Assembly (NCBI RefSeq): GCF_021556435.1 | Contig: NZ_JAKGCU010000001.1 | Coordinates: 248,001-312,000, forward strand | Direction of reading: 5' to 3' | Length of the DNA stretch: 64,000 bases | DNA from: Gordonia tangerina | Lineage (GTDB): Bacteria > Actinomycetota > Actinomycetes > Mycobacteriales > Mycobacteriaceae | Shown here: one piece after another, positions 17,965-26,127 of the stretch | Layout of the letters: every line of letters starts with the position of its first letter | Position numbering within the stretch: the first letter of the stretch is position 1 | The notes under the pieces: generated by a model | Databases searched by the model: none | What the model was told of the DNA's origin: nothing | Seen by the model: the letters and a program-made list of their open reading frames with translations, nothing else | Made by a program: the position numbers and the translations under genes

Positions 17965-18318
17965 ATGGCTGAGCACCGGATCTTCACCACGAGCTTCGCC
18001 AGCATCTACCCGCACTATGTGGCCAAGGCCGAACGCAAGGACCACACGAAGGCCGAGGTTGACCAGGTGATCACCTGGCTCACCGGCTACGACGACGCCG
18101 GCTTGGAGAAGGTGATCGCCGACGAAACCGACCTGAAGACTTTCTTCGCCGAAGCACCTGACTTCAACCCGAACGCCGAACTCATCACTGGTGTCATCTG
18201 CGGGCATCGCGTCGAGGAGATCGAGGACCCGCTGATGCAGAAGATCCGGTACATGGACAAGCTCGTCGACGAGGTCGCGAAGGGGAAGAAGATGACGTCG
18301 ATTCTGCGGGGGAGTTGA
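17965..18318 (+). CDS. DUF2200 domain protein
   Basis: This protein has 117 residues from the ATG at 17965, with GAAGGAG seven bases upstream. Its full length matches DUF2200: FTTSFASIYPHYVAKAERK, VITWLTGYD, FFAEAPDFNPNAELITGVICG, RVEEIEDPLMQKIRYMDKLVDE. The family is cytoplasmic, widespread in bacteria and of unknown function. It is monocistronic and ends at a strong hairpin. Confidence 0.92.
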   Translation: MAEHRIFTTSFASIYPHYVAKAERKDHTKAEVDQVITWLTGYDDAGLEKVIADETDLKTFFAEAPDFNPNAELITGVICGHRVEEIEDPLMQKIRYMDKLVDEVAKGKKMTSILRGS

Positions 18319-18345
18319 TAGTCGCGGACCCGCGCATCCACATGA

Positions 18346-18391
18346 AGAACTGACATTCACGCTGGTTGCAACCAGCGTGGATGTCAGTTCT
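18346..18391. terminator. long hairpin between convergent genes
   Basis: A 46-nt near-perfect palindrome has 21-bp arms with one G-U-type mismatch around a TGCA centre (left arm starts AGAACTGACATT, right arm ends GATGTCAGTTCT). It lies between the convergent DUF2200 and ADP-ribosylglycohydrolase genes and probably terminates both. No long T-run is present. Confidence 0.85.
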
Positions 18392-18408
18392 CCATGTTTC
18401 TTGGGCCG

Positions 18409-19398
18409 TCATCGGCCCGGCTCGATGGCACCAGCGAGGGCGATGAGGTCACGTGCGGCATGCGCATGGCCGTTGTCGTGCGGCCAACCATGCACCGCCT
18501 CTCGCCATTCATCGGGCACGGCACCCGCACCCCACCTCGCCCCGAGCAACCCACCCGCGATCGCGGCCACGGTATCGGTGTCGTTGCCGATCCGGATCGC
18601 GGCGTACAGCGCGTGTTCGAGGTGCGTCGCGTCGTCGGCCGGGGTCTGGGTGATCGCCGCTGTGGCCGCCTGCAGAGCGGTAACCGTGAACCCGTTGGGT
18701 GCGAACACCTTCGGATCGCCGACCAGGGCGTCGTCGAGCCATCGCCTCCACTGCGCCGCGCTGTCCGCCGGTAGGAGGTCGAGACCGGCGAAGACGTCGA
18801 TGCTCCCGTCGAGCACCGCCACACGAATCGCCTCACACCACAGCACACACGAATCGCCGGCGAGCGGATCGGCATGCGTTAGCGACGCGACCAGACGCGC
18901 AGCATCTGCGAGCTGACCCCGGTCGTCGAGATGCGCCAACGCGACGGGTGCGGTGCGCATCAGGGCGCCGTTGCCCGCGGAGTGCGGGTGGGTGTCGGCG
19001 TAGCGCCGGGATTCCTCACGCATGATGCGGCCGACGCCCCGCTCACCGGAGTCGAGGCGGCGGCGGGTCGCGCTGAGCACCGCGCGGGTTTGAGTGCCGA
19101 CATCGGGTGGGCCGGCGTCGAACCAGCGCAGGAACTTCTCGCCGACCGCGTCGAGGGCGTCGTCGGAGGTGAGGTCGGCGCCGGTCGCGGCGACGAGGGC
19201 GATCGCCAGGGCCATCGAGGTGTCGTCGCTCCACTCGCCGGGCGCGAAGTCACCGAGGCCGCCGCCGAGCATCTTCGGGGCCTCGTCTGCGTGCAGGATG
19301 CGGGACTCGAATTCGTACGGGACGCCGAGGGCGTCGCCGACGGCGGTGCCGAGGAGAACGCCTGTGGCGCGGTTGAGTTGGGCGGGAGAGAGGGGCAA
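18409..19398 (-). CDS. ADP-ribosylglycohydrolase family protein
   Basis: This 329-residue protein has the DraG/ARH metal-site motifs: GTAVGDALGVPYEF (about 17-30), WSDDTSMALA (about 56-65) and, near the C-terminus, IRIGNDTDTVAAIAGGLLGARWG. The family removes ADP-ribose from proteins or nucleic acids using two Mg or Mn ions, and all visible metal ligands are intact. Its ribosome-binding site (AGGAGACC) lies just before the ATG. No ADP-ribosyltransferase is evident nearby. Confidence 0.93.
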   Translation of the reverse strand: MPLSPAQLNRATGVLLGTAVGDALGVPYEFESRILHADEAPKMLGGGLGDFAPGEWSDDTSMALAIALVAATGADLTSDDALDAVGEKFLRWFDAGPPDVGTQTRAVLSATRRRLDSGERGVGRIMREESRRYADTHPHSAGNGALMRTAPVALAHLDDRGQLADAARLVASLTHADPLAGDSCVLWCEAIRVAVLDGSIDVFAGLDLLPADSAAQWRRWLDDALVGDPKVFAPNGFTVTALQAATAAITQTPADDATHLEHALYAAIRIGNDTDTVAAIAGGLLGARWGAGAVPDEWREAVHGWPHDNGHAHAARDLIALAGAIEPGR

Positions 19399-19432
19399 GG
19401 AGGGTCTCCTGTTGGGGGATTGCGTGTGAGTA

Positions 19433-19476
19433 CTGGTCTCGATACGCTCGCTCGCCCAGGGGCTCGCGGGCTACTC
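19433..19476 (+). repeat. dispersed repeat (GGTCTCGATACGCTC family), copy 1
   Basis: A 44-bp unit begins CTGGTCTCGATACGCTCGCT and ends GCGGGCTACTC. It is repeated almost exactly at 19539. Between the copies, 19482-19525 holds a related inverted version (GGATCGAGTAGCG...GCGTATCGAGATC), so the region can fold into hairpins. Confidence 0.85.
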
Positions 19477-19538
19477 CTTGGATCGAGTAGCGGCGAACGG
19501 AGTGAGTCGCGTATCGAGATCGACCTGCAGTTGGGGTG

Positions 19539-19582
19539 CTGGTCTCGATACGCTCGCTCGCCCAGGGGCTCGCGGGCTACTC
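19539..19582 (+). repeat. dispersed repeat (GGTCTCGATACGCTC family), copy 2
   Basis: This copy matches copy 1 across 44 bp and is followed by GACCAGCAG. Both lie in the 209-bp gap between two minus-strand genes, and a relative occurs at 48938-48985. They probably act as extragenic palindromic or terminator elements. Confidence 0.85.
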
Positions 19583-19607
19583 GACCAGCAGTTACTGGGT
19601 ATCGAGA

Positions 19608-20885
19608 TCAGTCCCGCCGACGGCCGCGCTTGCGGTTGCCGAGGTGGTAGGAGTCGCGGGTGGCTTTTGAGGCATAGATGGCTCCGGTAATGGGCGCCTC
19701 GACGCTGAGCTCTTCGATCATGGTGAGTTCGGCGTCGATTGCCGCGCGGTCCTCGGGCATCGCCAACGCGGACGCCGCCTGCAGTCGGTCGCGGGAGGCG
19801 CGCATCGACGCCAATCCGGCGTCGAGATCACCGGCCTCGTAGGCCTGCGATGCCTCCAACTTGGCCGCCTGCCCTTCCTGATACAGCCGCTCGGACTGCA
19901 CCTTCGGGTCGGGCACGCGGTCACCGAGCTCGTCGCCGGGCACCACGTTCACTGAGATCGGCAGCGACACAGTGTGTTCGGTGAGGGTGGCCGTCTCCAC
20001 ATACCGCAGTTCCAGCGTCGCGATCTGCGCGAGTCCGAGTGCGGCGAGGCCGTCGACCTTCATCCGCAGCAACAGTTTGCGCTCCTCGAGCGCGTAGAGA
20101 TCACCGAGTTCGATCATCACCTCGCCGTCGGCGGTCTGGTGCGCGGGTAGGTCGTTGTACACCGAGAGCTCCTGAACCTGCGGCACGAACCGCACGGTCA
20201 GCGTCACCGCCTGCGCCGACTTCGCCAGCAGCCCCTCGACCTCGCCGGCGATGGCGCTGCCGGCGGCGTCCGGGTCGTCGGCGAACACGTGATTGCCGTT
20301 GCCGGAGCGGGCAATCGCCGACAGCAGTGTCTCGTCGTAGCCGCGCCCGTACCCCAACGTGGAAGTGACGATGCCGTCGGCGGCGGCCTTCGCGGTGATA
20401 CTCGCGAACTCGTCGAGCTCCTGAATCCCGCGGTTGACGTGTCCGTCGCTGATCACCAGCACCGTGCCGCCGCGGATGCCGGCCGCGGTAGTGGCGCGAC
20501 GCAGTTCCTGAAGACCACGCAGGTAGCCCGACGACAGGTCGGTGCAGCCGCCGGGCGTGATCGCGGTGATCGCGTCGGTGGCGCGTTGCTTGTCGGCCAG
20601 TGTTGCGGCGGGGACCACGACCTGGGCGGAGTCGTCGAAGGTGACCACACCGAACACATCGGACGGATCGAGCTGCGCGACCACCCCGGCCAACGCTGCG
20701 CGGGCACCCTCGAGAGGCGGCCCGGACATCGACCCGCTGCGGTCGAGCACCACCTGCAGTGCAGTGGGGGCACGGTCGGTGCCCGGCGCGGCAGGTGCCT
20801 GCAATTCCAGCAGTACGGTGACCTCGTCGGCGGCCTCGTGAGCCACGACCTCGACGTCGAGAGCGGCGGAGAGTTTCATCGTCAT
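19608..20885 (-). CDS. VWA domain protein
   Basis: This 425-residue protein contains a von Willebrand A domain at about 40-220 with an intact MIDAS (VVLDRSGSMSG, GGCTDLSSG, VISDGHVNRG). A beta-rich region follows (about 225-330), then a helical C-terminus with YQEGQAAKLEASQAYEAGD. There is no signal peptide, so it is probably cytoplasmic; such proteins often work with MoxR-type ATPases or in stress responses. It is divergent from the Nudix-type regulator. Confidence 0.88.
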   Translation of the reverse strand: MTMKLSAALDVEVVAHEAADEVTVLLELQAPAAPGTDRAPTALQVVLDRSGSMSGPPLEGARAALAGVVAQLDPSDVFGVVTFDDSAQVVVPAATLADKQRATDAITAITPGGCTDLSSGYLRGLQELRRATTAAGIRGGTVLVISDGHVNRGIQELDEFASITAKAAADGIVTSTLGYGRGYDETLLSAIARSGNGNHVFADDPDAAGSAIAGEVEGLLAKSAQAVTLTVRFVPQVQELSVYNDLPAHQTADGEVMIELGDLYALEERKLLLRMKVDGLAALGLAQIATLELRYVETATLTEHTVSLPISVNVVPGDELGDRVPDPKVQSERLYQEGQAAKLEASQAYEAGDLDAGLASMRASRDRLQAASALAMPEDRAAIDAELTMIEELSVEAPITGAIYASKATRDSYHLGNRKRGRRRD

Positions 20886-20920
20886 TCCTTCCTCCCACCT
20901 GGCATCCGACCGAGGCGGTG

Positions 20921-20970
20921 ACTTTGCGCGATTTTGAGAATACTACTTTGCGCAGACATTCGCATAGGGT
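20921..20970 (+). promoter_or_regulatory. leaderless promoter with direct repeats before the NrtR-like gene
   Basis: ACTTTGCGC occurs at 20921-20929 and 20945-20953 with a 24-bp period. TAGGGT at 20965-20970 is a -10 exactly six bases before the GTG start. The repeats sit where a repressor would act and could be the operator of the NrtR-like product. Confidence 0.45.
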
Positions 20971-20976
20971 TGGGTC

Positions 20977-21693
20977 GTGAGTGCACGTTCGACTTCTCGC
21001 CTCAGCGACTATCCGCGGCCCAATGTCGCCGTCGACATCGCCGTTCTCACGGTGCTCGACGGTTCGTTGTGCGTGGTGATCCAACGAAATCCGGACTCCG
21101 CAGGTGTGGCGTTGCCGGGCCGGTTCGTCCGTGAACGGCGGACCGTCGACGAGACGGTGCGTGAGGTTCTCGAACTCAAACTGGGGCTCTCGCCCGACCA
21201 CGTCCGACCGCATCTGTTGGCGGTCTTCAGTGATCCTGACCGAGATCCTCGCGGGTGGACGATCTCGATCGCGCATGCCGTGGCATTGCCTGCCGCGGAC
21301 TTGTCCGAGGTCGACGGTGAGCTCGCACCGCTCACCTCGCACGGTCAGTTGGCCTCAGGTGAGCGGTTGCTGTTCGACCACGACGCGATCATTGCAGCCG
21401 CCACCGACAACCTTCGTGATCGCTACGAGGACCAGCCCGATCCGGACAACCTGCTGCACCCGCCTTACACGCTTTCGGAGCTGCGTGAGCTGCACGAAGC
21501 CATCCTCGGGCGGCGGTTGATGCGTGATTCGTTCAACCGTCGGGTGCAGCCGCTGCTGGCCGCAGAGATCACCCCGGAGGGCACACCGGCGACGCGGGTC
21601 GGTGGGGGCCGGCCGGCGCGGCTCTACAGCAAGGATGCACCGCCGACGGCGACGTTCGGGTGGCGGCTGCCGACGGCGGAGAGTGACGAGTGA
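20977..21693 (+). CDS. NrtR-like Nudix-domain transcriptional regulator
   Basis: This protein has 238 residues from the GTG. The N-terminal Nudix fold (about 15-150) has a degenerate catalytic box (FVRERRTVDETVREVLELKLGL), where the usual REUxEExGU is not kept, so hydrolysis is doubtful. The C-terminal winged-helix (about 165-235) shows YTLSELRELHEAILGRRLMRDSFNRRVQPLL, the NrtR/NadQ-type DNA-binding part. Such proteins sense ADP-ribose-type ligands and control NAD or sugar genes. It is divergent from the VWA gene, and an ADP-ribosylglycohydrolase lies beyond that, which fits an ADP-ribose theme by context only. Confidence 0.82.
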   Translation: MSARSTSRLSDYPRPNVAVDIAVLTVLDGSLCVVIQRNPDSAGVALPGRFVRERRTVDETVREVLELKLGLSPDHVRPHLLAVFSDPDRDPRGWTISIAHAVALPAADLSEVDGELAPLTSHGQLASGERLLFDHDAIIAAATDNLRDRYEDQPDPDNLLHPPYTLSELRELHEAILGRRLMRDSFNRRVQPLLAAEITPEGTPATRVGGGRPARLYSKDAPPTATFGWRLPTAESDE

Positions 21694-21760
21694 TCGACCG
21701 GCCGCGCGTGAGTTGGCTCGCCGAAACCGCCCCAGGGGCCGCCCACTCCCATCGGCCCAC

Positions 21761-22231
21761 TCACCACTGATCGAAGCCGACGTTCACATTCGGGTAGCGG
21801 CTGCTGATGGTGTGGCTCATCCAGTAGTTCTGGGCGTGCGGGCCCCAGATGCCGCTCATCGAGGTGTTGACGTTGCCCTTCATGTCCTCGATCTCGTAGT
21901 TCGCGGTCGGTCCGACGTGGCCGATCTTGTACTGCGCGTTGGCCGTCAGATAGTTGCTGAACGGGGCCACGGCAGTGATGGTTTCGCTGGCACCCGGATA
22001 CAGCACACGCTGCGGCGCATTCACCCACTGACCGGACTGCCCGGTGGTTGCACCGACGAGGTACTCGGGCTTGTCGGTGTGGTTCGTGATGGTCATCGCG
22101 ATGGTGGGTTCGCCGGGACGCGTGACGGGCAGGGTGCCGGCGTTGGCGGCTCCGGCGACGGCGAATCCGATGCCCGCGGTGGCGGCGATAACGGCTGCTC
22201 CGGCGGCGATGCGGCGGGTGGTGGTGTTCAT
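21761..22231 (-). CDS. exported protein of unknown function
   Basis: This protein has 156 residues from the ATG at 22231, with AGGAGAAC six bases upstream. A Sec signal peptide (about 1-33) ends AGAANAG. The mature protein is about 120 residues and beta-rich (TIAMTITNHTDKPEYLVGA, YPGASETITAVAPFSNYL), with Trp and Tyr in the tail (NYWMSHTISSRYPNVNVGFDQW). No Cys is present. The family is not recognised; it looks like a small actinobacterial secreted beta-sandwich protein. Confidence 0.75.
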   Translation of the reverse strand: MNTTTRRIAAGAAVIAATAGIGFAVAGAANAGTLPVTRPGEPTIAMTITNHTDKPEYLVGATTGQSGQWVNAPQRVLYPGASETITAVAPFSNYLTANAQYKIGHVGPTANYEIEDMKGNVNTSMSGIWGPHAQNYWMSHTISSRYPNVNVGFDQW

Positions 22232-22375
22232 GATCGTTCTCCTGGGTTCGGGCCGGGGCGGTGGTCGTTCCGGCGACACCCATGACTCTGCTCCGGTCGG
22301 CACCGATGCGGATTCCGCCGACCGGGTGATGTGCCGGTGGACTGCGGGGTCCACCGATTGGGGGACAGTCGTTGC

Positions 22376-23248
22376 TCAGTCGGCGGTCGGTCCGCCGTCC
22401 TGATCCGAGAGTGACTGTGCCAGCAGTGTGTTCGTCGTCTGAGTGAGCGTGGCGCGGGTGGCCGCATCGGCCAACGCGCGGAGTTGGATCAGAGTGAGGG
22501 TCACTTCGGTGAGCTGTTGATCCGAGGTGCCGCCGGCCGGTGCGGTCAGCGTGTCGGCGGCTTCGGCCAGGGTCTGATATAGCGCCTCGAAGGCGGGGTG
22601 CACGCGCTCGACGACGTCAATCACCGTTGCGGCCGAACGGGTTTCGGTGATCAGCGGCAAGATCGCATTCAGCACGTCCGGCTCGTCGACCGTCACCTCA
22701 TCGTCGGCGATGATCGTGATGACGTTCAACTTGGCCAATCGGGTGGCCGCATCGTCATCGATGCCGGCCTCGGCCAACTCGCCCAGCGTAGTGCTCCGCA
22801 TCCCACCGGATTCCTGGATCTCGGTCAGGTCGTGTTCGAGGCCCAGGACGTCGGCGATCTGACCGCCGTTCTGCCAGGCGGTCAGCAACTCGTCGATATG
22901 GGCGAGGGCGTAGCCGCGCGACAGCATCGAACTGATCAACGCCAGGCGCGAGACATGCGCGTCGGAGTACAGCGTCACGCGTCCGACGCGGCGCGGTGCG
23001 GGTAGCAACCCCCGCTCGCGATACACCCGGATGTTGCGAGTGGTGACCCCGGAGACCCGCGCCAGATCGTCAATCCGGTAGCGCGCCACCTCGGGTTGGC
23101 GTGACGCCTGATGGGTGGCGCCGGCGAGGAATCGGGCGACCGCAGTTTCGAGATCACGTGACTGTTTTCCGACGTACCGGGGTGTGGCCGACAGTTGCTC
23201 GATCAGCGTCGTCAGCTGAGCCAAGCGCGTCGAAGGCACTCGCGCCAT
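22376..23248 (-). CDS. MerR-family transcriptional regulator
   Basis: This 290-residue protein has an N-terminal helical extension (about 1-55) before the MerR winged-helix YRIDDLARVSGVTTRNIRVYRERGLLPAPRRVGRVTLYSDAHVSRL (about 57-102) and the helix RGYALAHIDELL. The long C-terminal helical domain lacks metal-binding Cys, so it is an effector-type rather than metal-type MerR. It is divergent from the hydrolase/SDR/diiron/monooxygenase operon, which it probably controls through the palindrome at 23326-23359. Confidence 0.9.
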   Translation of the reverse strand: MARVPSTRLAQLTTLIEQLSATPRYVGKQSRDLETAVARFLAGATHQASRQPEVARYRIDDLARVSGVTTRNIRVYRERGLLPAPRRVGRVTLYSDAHVSRLALISSMLSRGYALAHIDELLTAWQNGGQIADVLGLEHDLTEIQESGGMRSTTLGELAEAGIDDDAATRLAKLNVITIIADDEVTVDEPDVLNAILPLITETRSAATVIDVVERVHPAFEALYQTLAEAADTLTAPAGGTSDQQLTEVTLTLIQLRALADAATRATLTQTTNTLLAQSLSDQDGGPTAD

Positions 23249-23325
23249 CTCCCTGATACCTCCCGACCTCCGTGGTGCGCCCCCACCCTAAGGCATGTCC
23301 GCCGGCGACCGCCCAGCCAGGCATT

Positions 23326-23367
23326 ACTGATTGTGCCATTGACAGATGGCGCAGTCAGTGTTGCGAT
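23326..23367 (+). promoter_or_regulatory. leaderless promoter overlapped by a 34-bp palindrome
   Basis: TTGACA at 23339-23344, a 17-bp spacer and TGCGAT at 23362-23367 form a promoter six bases from the GTG at 23374. An imperfect palindrome (arms ACTGATTGTGCCAT and ATGGCGCAGTCAGT, 6-bp centre, two mismatches) spans 23326-23359 over the -35. It is a likely operator for the divergent MerR or another regulator. Confidence 0.6.
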
Positions 23368-23373
23368 CTGGGT

Positions 23374-24354
23374 GTGACGGAAACCTCATCGGCCTCTCGC
23401 CTCGCGAACTGGGTGACTCGGCGGACGCTCCGACCGTTCGCCGAGATACTGCCCGGCGGCTCGCTGCAGATCCGGACCTCGCGCATGATCGTGGCCGCCG
23501 GCATGCTGATCGGCTGCCCACCGCCGCACCACGTGCGCGTTGAGCGCCTGGCTACCGGCACCTTTCGTGGCGAGTGGGTGTTTCCACCCGACGTGAAGCA
23601 GTCGCGCCAGATCATCCTGTACGTCCACGGCAGCGGGTATGCCGTGTGCTCGGCGCGCACCCATCGTGGTCTCGTCGCCCGCCTCACCCATCTCACCGGC
23701 ATGCCCGCCTTCACCGTCGACTACCGGCTCGCCCCGGAGCACCCGTTTCCGGCGGCCGCCGACGACGTGGAAGCCGCTTACGCCTGGCTGCAGGACATCG
23801 GCTACCAGCCGCGGAACATCACCGTCGCCGGCGACTCCGCGGGCGGCCACCTGATCCTGGATCTGCTGGCCGAGAACGTCAGGCACGGGCGACCGCAACC
23901 CCGCTCGGTGGTGATGATGTCGCCGCTGGTCGACCTCACCCTGACCCTCGCCGCACTGCGCGAACGTGAACACGGCCCCGATCCGCTCATCTCCGCCCGG
24001 GCGGCACGCAGACTGGTGCGGCACTACACCCGAGGCCACCCCGACGACCTGCCTCGGCTCAAACTCGCCCTTGAACGCGCCGATGACATGCCGCGCAGTC
24101 TCATCCATGTCGGCGGCGCCGAGATGCTGGGGACCGACGCCCGGCAGGCGCAGCGGATGCTCATCGACGCCGGCAGCGACTGCGAACTCCGGGAATGGCC
24201 GGGCCAAACCCATGTGTTCCAAGCACTTCCGGCGCTCATTCCGGAAGCCACCCCTGCCCTGCGGCAGATCGCCGCGTTCATCCGGCAGCCCTTCGGTCCA
24301 TCCGCAGACGTCGATGTGACCGTCGCCCAGCAGAAGGATCACGCCACGACATGA
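23374..24354 (+). CDS. alpha/beta hydrolase of the hormone-sensitive-lipase family
   Basis: This protein has 326 residues from the GTG. The oxyanion motif is HGSGY (85-89; HGGG in most relatives), the nucleophile is in GDSAGG (Ser about 155), and acidic and His members are near Asp255 and THVF (His280). DYRLAPEHPFPAA is typical of the LipR/LipN-type esterases. The predicted role is hydrolysis of short or medium acyl esters, such as those made by a Baeyer-Villiger enzyme. It is first of a four-gene operon; its stop overlaps the next ATG (ATGA). Confidence 0.9.
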   Translation: MTETSSASRLANWVTRRTLRPFAEILPGGSLQIRTSRMIVAAGMLIGCPPPHHVRVERLATGTFRGEWVFPPDVKQSRQIILYVHGSGYAVCSARTHRGLVARLTHLTGMPAFTVDYRLAPEHPFPAAADDVEAAYAWLQDIGYQPRNITVAGDSAGGHLILDLLAENVRHGRPQPRSVVMMSPLVDLTLTLAALREREHGPDPLISARAARRLVRHYTRGHPDDLPRLKLALERADDMPRSLIHVGGAEMLGTDARQAQRMLIDAGSDCELREWPGQTHVFQALPALIPEATPALRQIAAFIRQPFGPSADVDVTVAQQKDHATT

Positions 24355-25208
24355 CCAGTAAACGATCACACCAGGCCCGCGCCGTCGTCACCGGTGCAGG
24401 CAGCGGTATCGGACGAGCCTTCGCGCTGGAACTCGCCGCCCGCGGCGGTCGGGTACTGTGCGCCGACATCGACGTCGACCGCGCCCTCGACACCGTCCGG
24501 CTCATCGGCGATTCCGGGAGCGGCCAGGCCGAGGCGCTGTTCTGCGACGTCGCCGACCCCGACGACATGCGCACCCTGGCCGCGCGGGCACCCGAACTCC
24601 TCGGCGGACCCACCTCGCTGATGATCAACAACGCCGGCGTCGGCATCGGCGGGCGCGCCGTCGGCTACATCGGCATCGACGACTGGGACTGGGCGCTGGG
24701 AATCAACCTGCGCGGCATGGTCTTCGGCTCGGAACTCTTCCTGCCGCAACTGCGCGAATCCGGCCGAGGCGGACTGATCAACGTGGCGTCGGCCGCCGCC
24801 TTCGCCGCAGGCCCCGGCATGGCGCCCTACAACGTCGGCAAGGCCGGGGTGCTGGCGCTGTCGGAGACCATCTCCGCCGAACTGTCCGGCACCGACCTCG
24901 CCGTCACCGTGCTGTGCCCGACCTTCGTCAAGACCAATGTTGCCGCCGACGGCCGGATCACCGGGGAGGCACAGAAACTCGCCGAGACCCTGATGCGCGT
25001 CAGCGGCCGGTCACCCGAGCAGGTGGCACGGCAGACGCTCGACGCCAACGACCGCGGCCACCTGTATGTGGTGCCCCAACTCGAAGCCAAAGCGATCTGG
25101 CTGACCAAACGACTGCTGCCGCGCACCTACACCTTCGGCGCCGGCATCCTGCACCGACTCGCACCCACCACCACCCAACCTGCCGATCGCATCACGAAAG
25201 GAGCCTGA
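24351..25208 (+). CDS. short-chain dehydrogenase/reductase
   Basis: This 285-residue protein is a classical SDR: cofactor motif TGAGSGIG (14-21), NNAGVG, active-site Ser in NVASAAAFA and YNVGK (Tyr/Lys). The Asp after the second strand (CADIDVD) favours NAD(H). The C-terminal extension with RLLPRTYTFGAGILHRL resembles the mycobacterial SDRs next to monooxygenase genes. It probably oxidises or reduces the alcohol/ketone handled by the operon. It overlaps the upstream gene by 4 bp and ends 1 bp before the next gene. Confidence 0.93.
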   Translation: MTSKRSHQARAVVTGAGSGIGRAFALELAARGGRVLCADIDVDRALDTVRLIGDSGSGQAEALFCDVADPDDMRTLAARAPELLGGPTSLMINNAGVGIGGRAVGYIGIDDWDWALGINLRGMVFGSELFLPQLRESGRGGLINVASAAAFAAGPGMAPYNVGKAGVLALSETISAELSGTDLAVTVLCPTFVKTNVAADGRITGEAQKLAETLMRVSGRSPEQVARQTLDANDRGHLYVVPQLEAKAIWLTKRLLPRTYTFGAGILHRLAPTTTQPADRITKGA

Positions 25209-25209
25209 C

Positions 25210-26127
25210 ATGCCCATCGTGCTCGAGGACATGCTGCAGACCATCAAAGACCGTCAATGGGCGCTCGCCGACATCGACTGGGACGCCCCGGGTGCCGAGC
25301 TGATCACCGACGAACAGAAGCCGAAACTCAAGGCATTCATGGCAGATCTGGTGTGGATCGAGAACGTCGGCGCCCGCGGCTTCGCGGCCCTGGCCAAGAA
25401 GGCCCCCGACGACACCCTCGCCGAGATCTACCGATACTTCCACGCCGAAGAACAGAAACACGCCAACGCCGAACTGGCCCTGATGCGGCGGTGGGGCATG
25501 CTCGAAGACGACGAGGTGCCCGAACCCAACGTCAACATCCGGCTGGCCATCGAATGGCTCGACACCTTCGCCGACCGGATGTCGTTGCCGGTGCTGGGCA
25601 CGGTGATCCCCATGCTCGAGGTCGCGCTCGACGGTGCGCTGCTGAAGTTCCTGCTCGAAGAGGTGCACGACCCGGTGTGCCACGAGGCGTTCCGCAAGAT
25701 CAATGCCGACGAATCACGCCACCTGGCCGTCGACTTCCACGCGCTGGACATGATCGGCAACGCCCGCGCTCGCAAACTCGTCATCGAAGCCGTCGGTACC
25801 GTCGCGTCGCCGGGCGTCCTCATCGGCGCCCTGATGTATGTTCCGCTGCTGAACAAGATGCGCGACAACATCGTCGACATGGGCCTCAAGGAAGAACGAC
25901 TCTACGAAGCGATGAAGCGCTTCAAGAAGAACGGCGAGCGCGGCAACGGCACCCGGCTCATCACCTATCAGGTCCTCAAGTATCACGCCGGCTGGGTCAT
26001 CAACCGCGACAGCCCCTATCACTACTTCGCCGACACCATGGTGAAGCTGACCGACCACTATCCACGCTTCCTGCTGCGACCTCAACCCAGTTGGTCGAAG
26101 GAACTGACCTACGAGCCGGTCGCATGA
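25210..26127 (+). CDS. ferritin-like diiron protein
   Basis: This 305-residue all-helical protein has two diiron half-sites: Glu then EEQKH (about 77-81), and Glu then DESRH (about 170-174), the E...ExxH pattern of ferritin-like oxygenases and reductases. There is no signal peptide. Mycobacterial relatives beside flavin monooxygenases are uncharacterised, and the substrate is unknown. AAGGAGCCTGAC places a good ribosome-binding site over the preceding stop. Its stop overlaps the monooxygenase ATG (ATGA). Confidence 0.82.
   Translation: MPIVLEDMLQTIKDRQWALADIDWDAPGAELITDEQKPKLKAFMADLVWIENVGARGFAALAKKAPDDTLAEIYRYFHAEEQKHANAELALMRRWGMLEDDEVPEPNVNIRLAIEWLDTFADRMSLPVLGTVIPMLEVALDGALLKFLLEEVHDPVCHEAFRKINADESRHLAVDFHALDMIGNARARKLVIEAVGTVASPGVLIGALMYVPLLNKMRDNIVDMGLKEERLYEAMKRFKKNGERGNGTRLITYQVLKYHAGWVINRDSPYHYFADTMVKLTDHYPRFLLRPQPSWSKELTYEPVA

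Noticed and set aside
19433..19582. CRISPR array
   Set aside because: Only two direct copies with an inverted relative between them; no regular spacers or cas genes.
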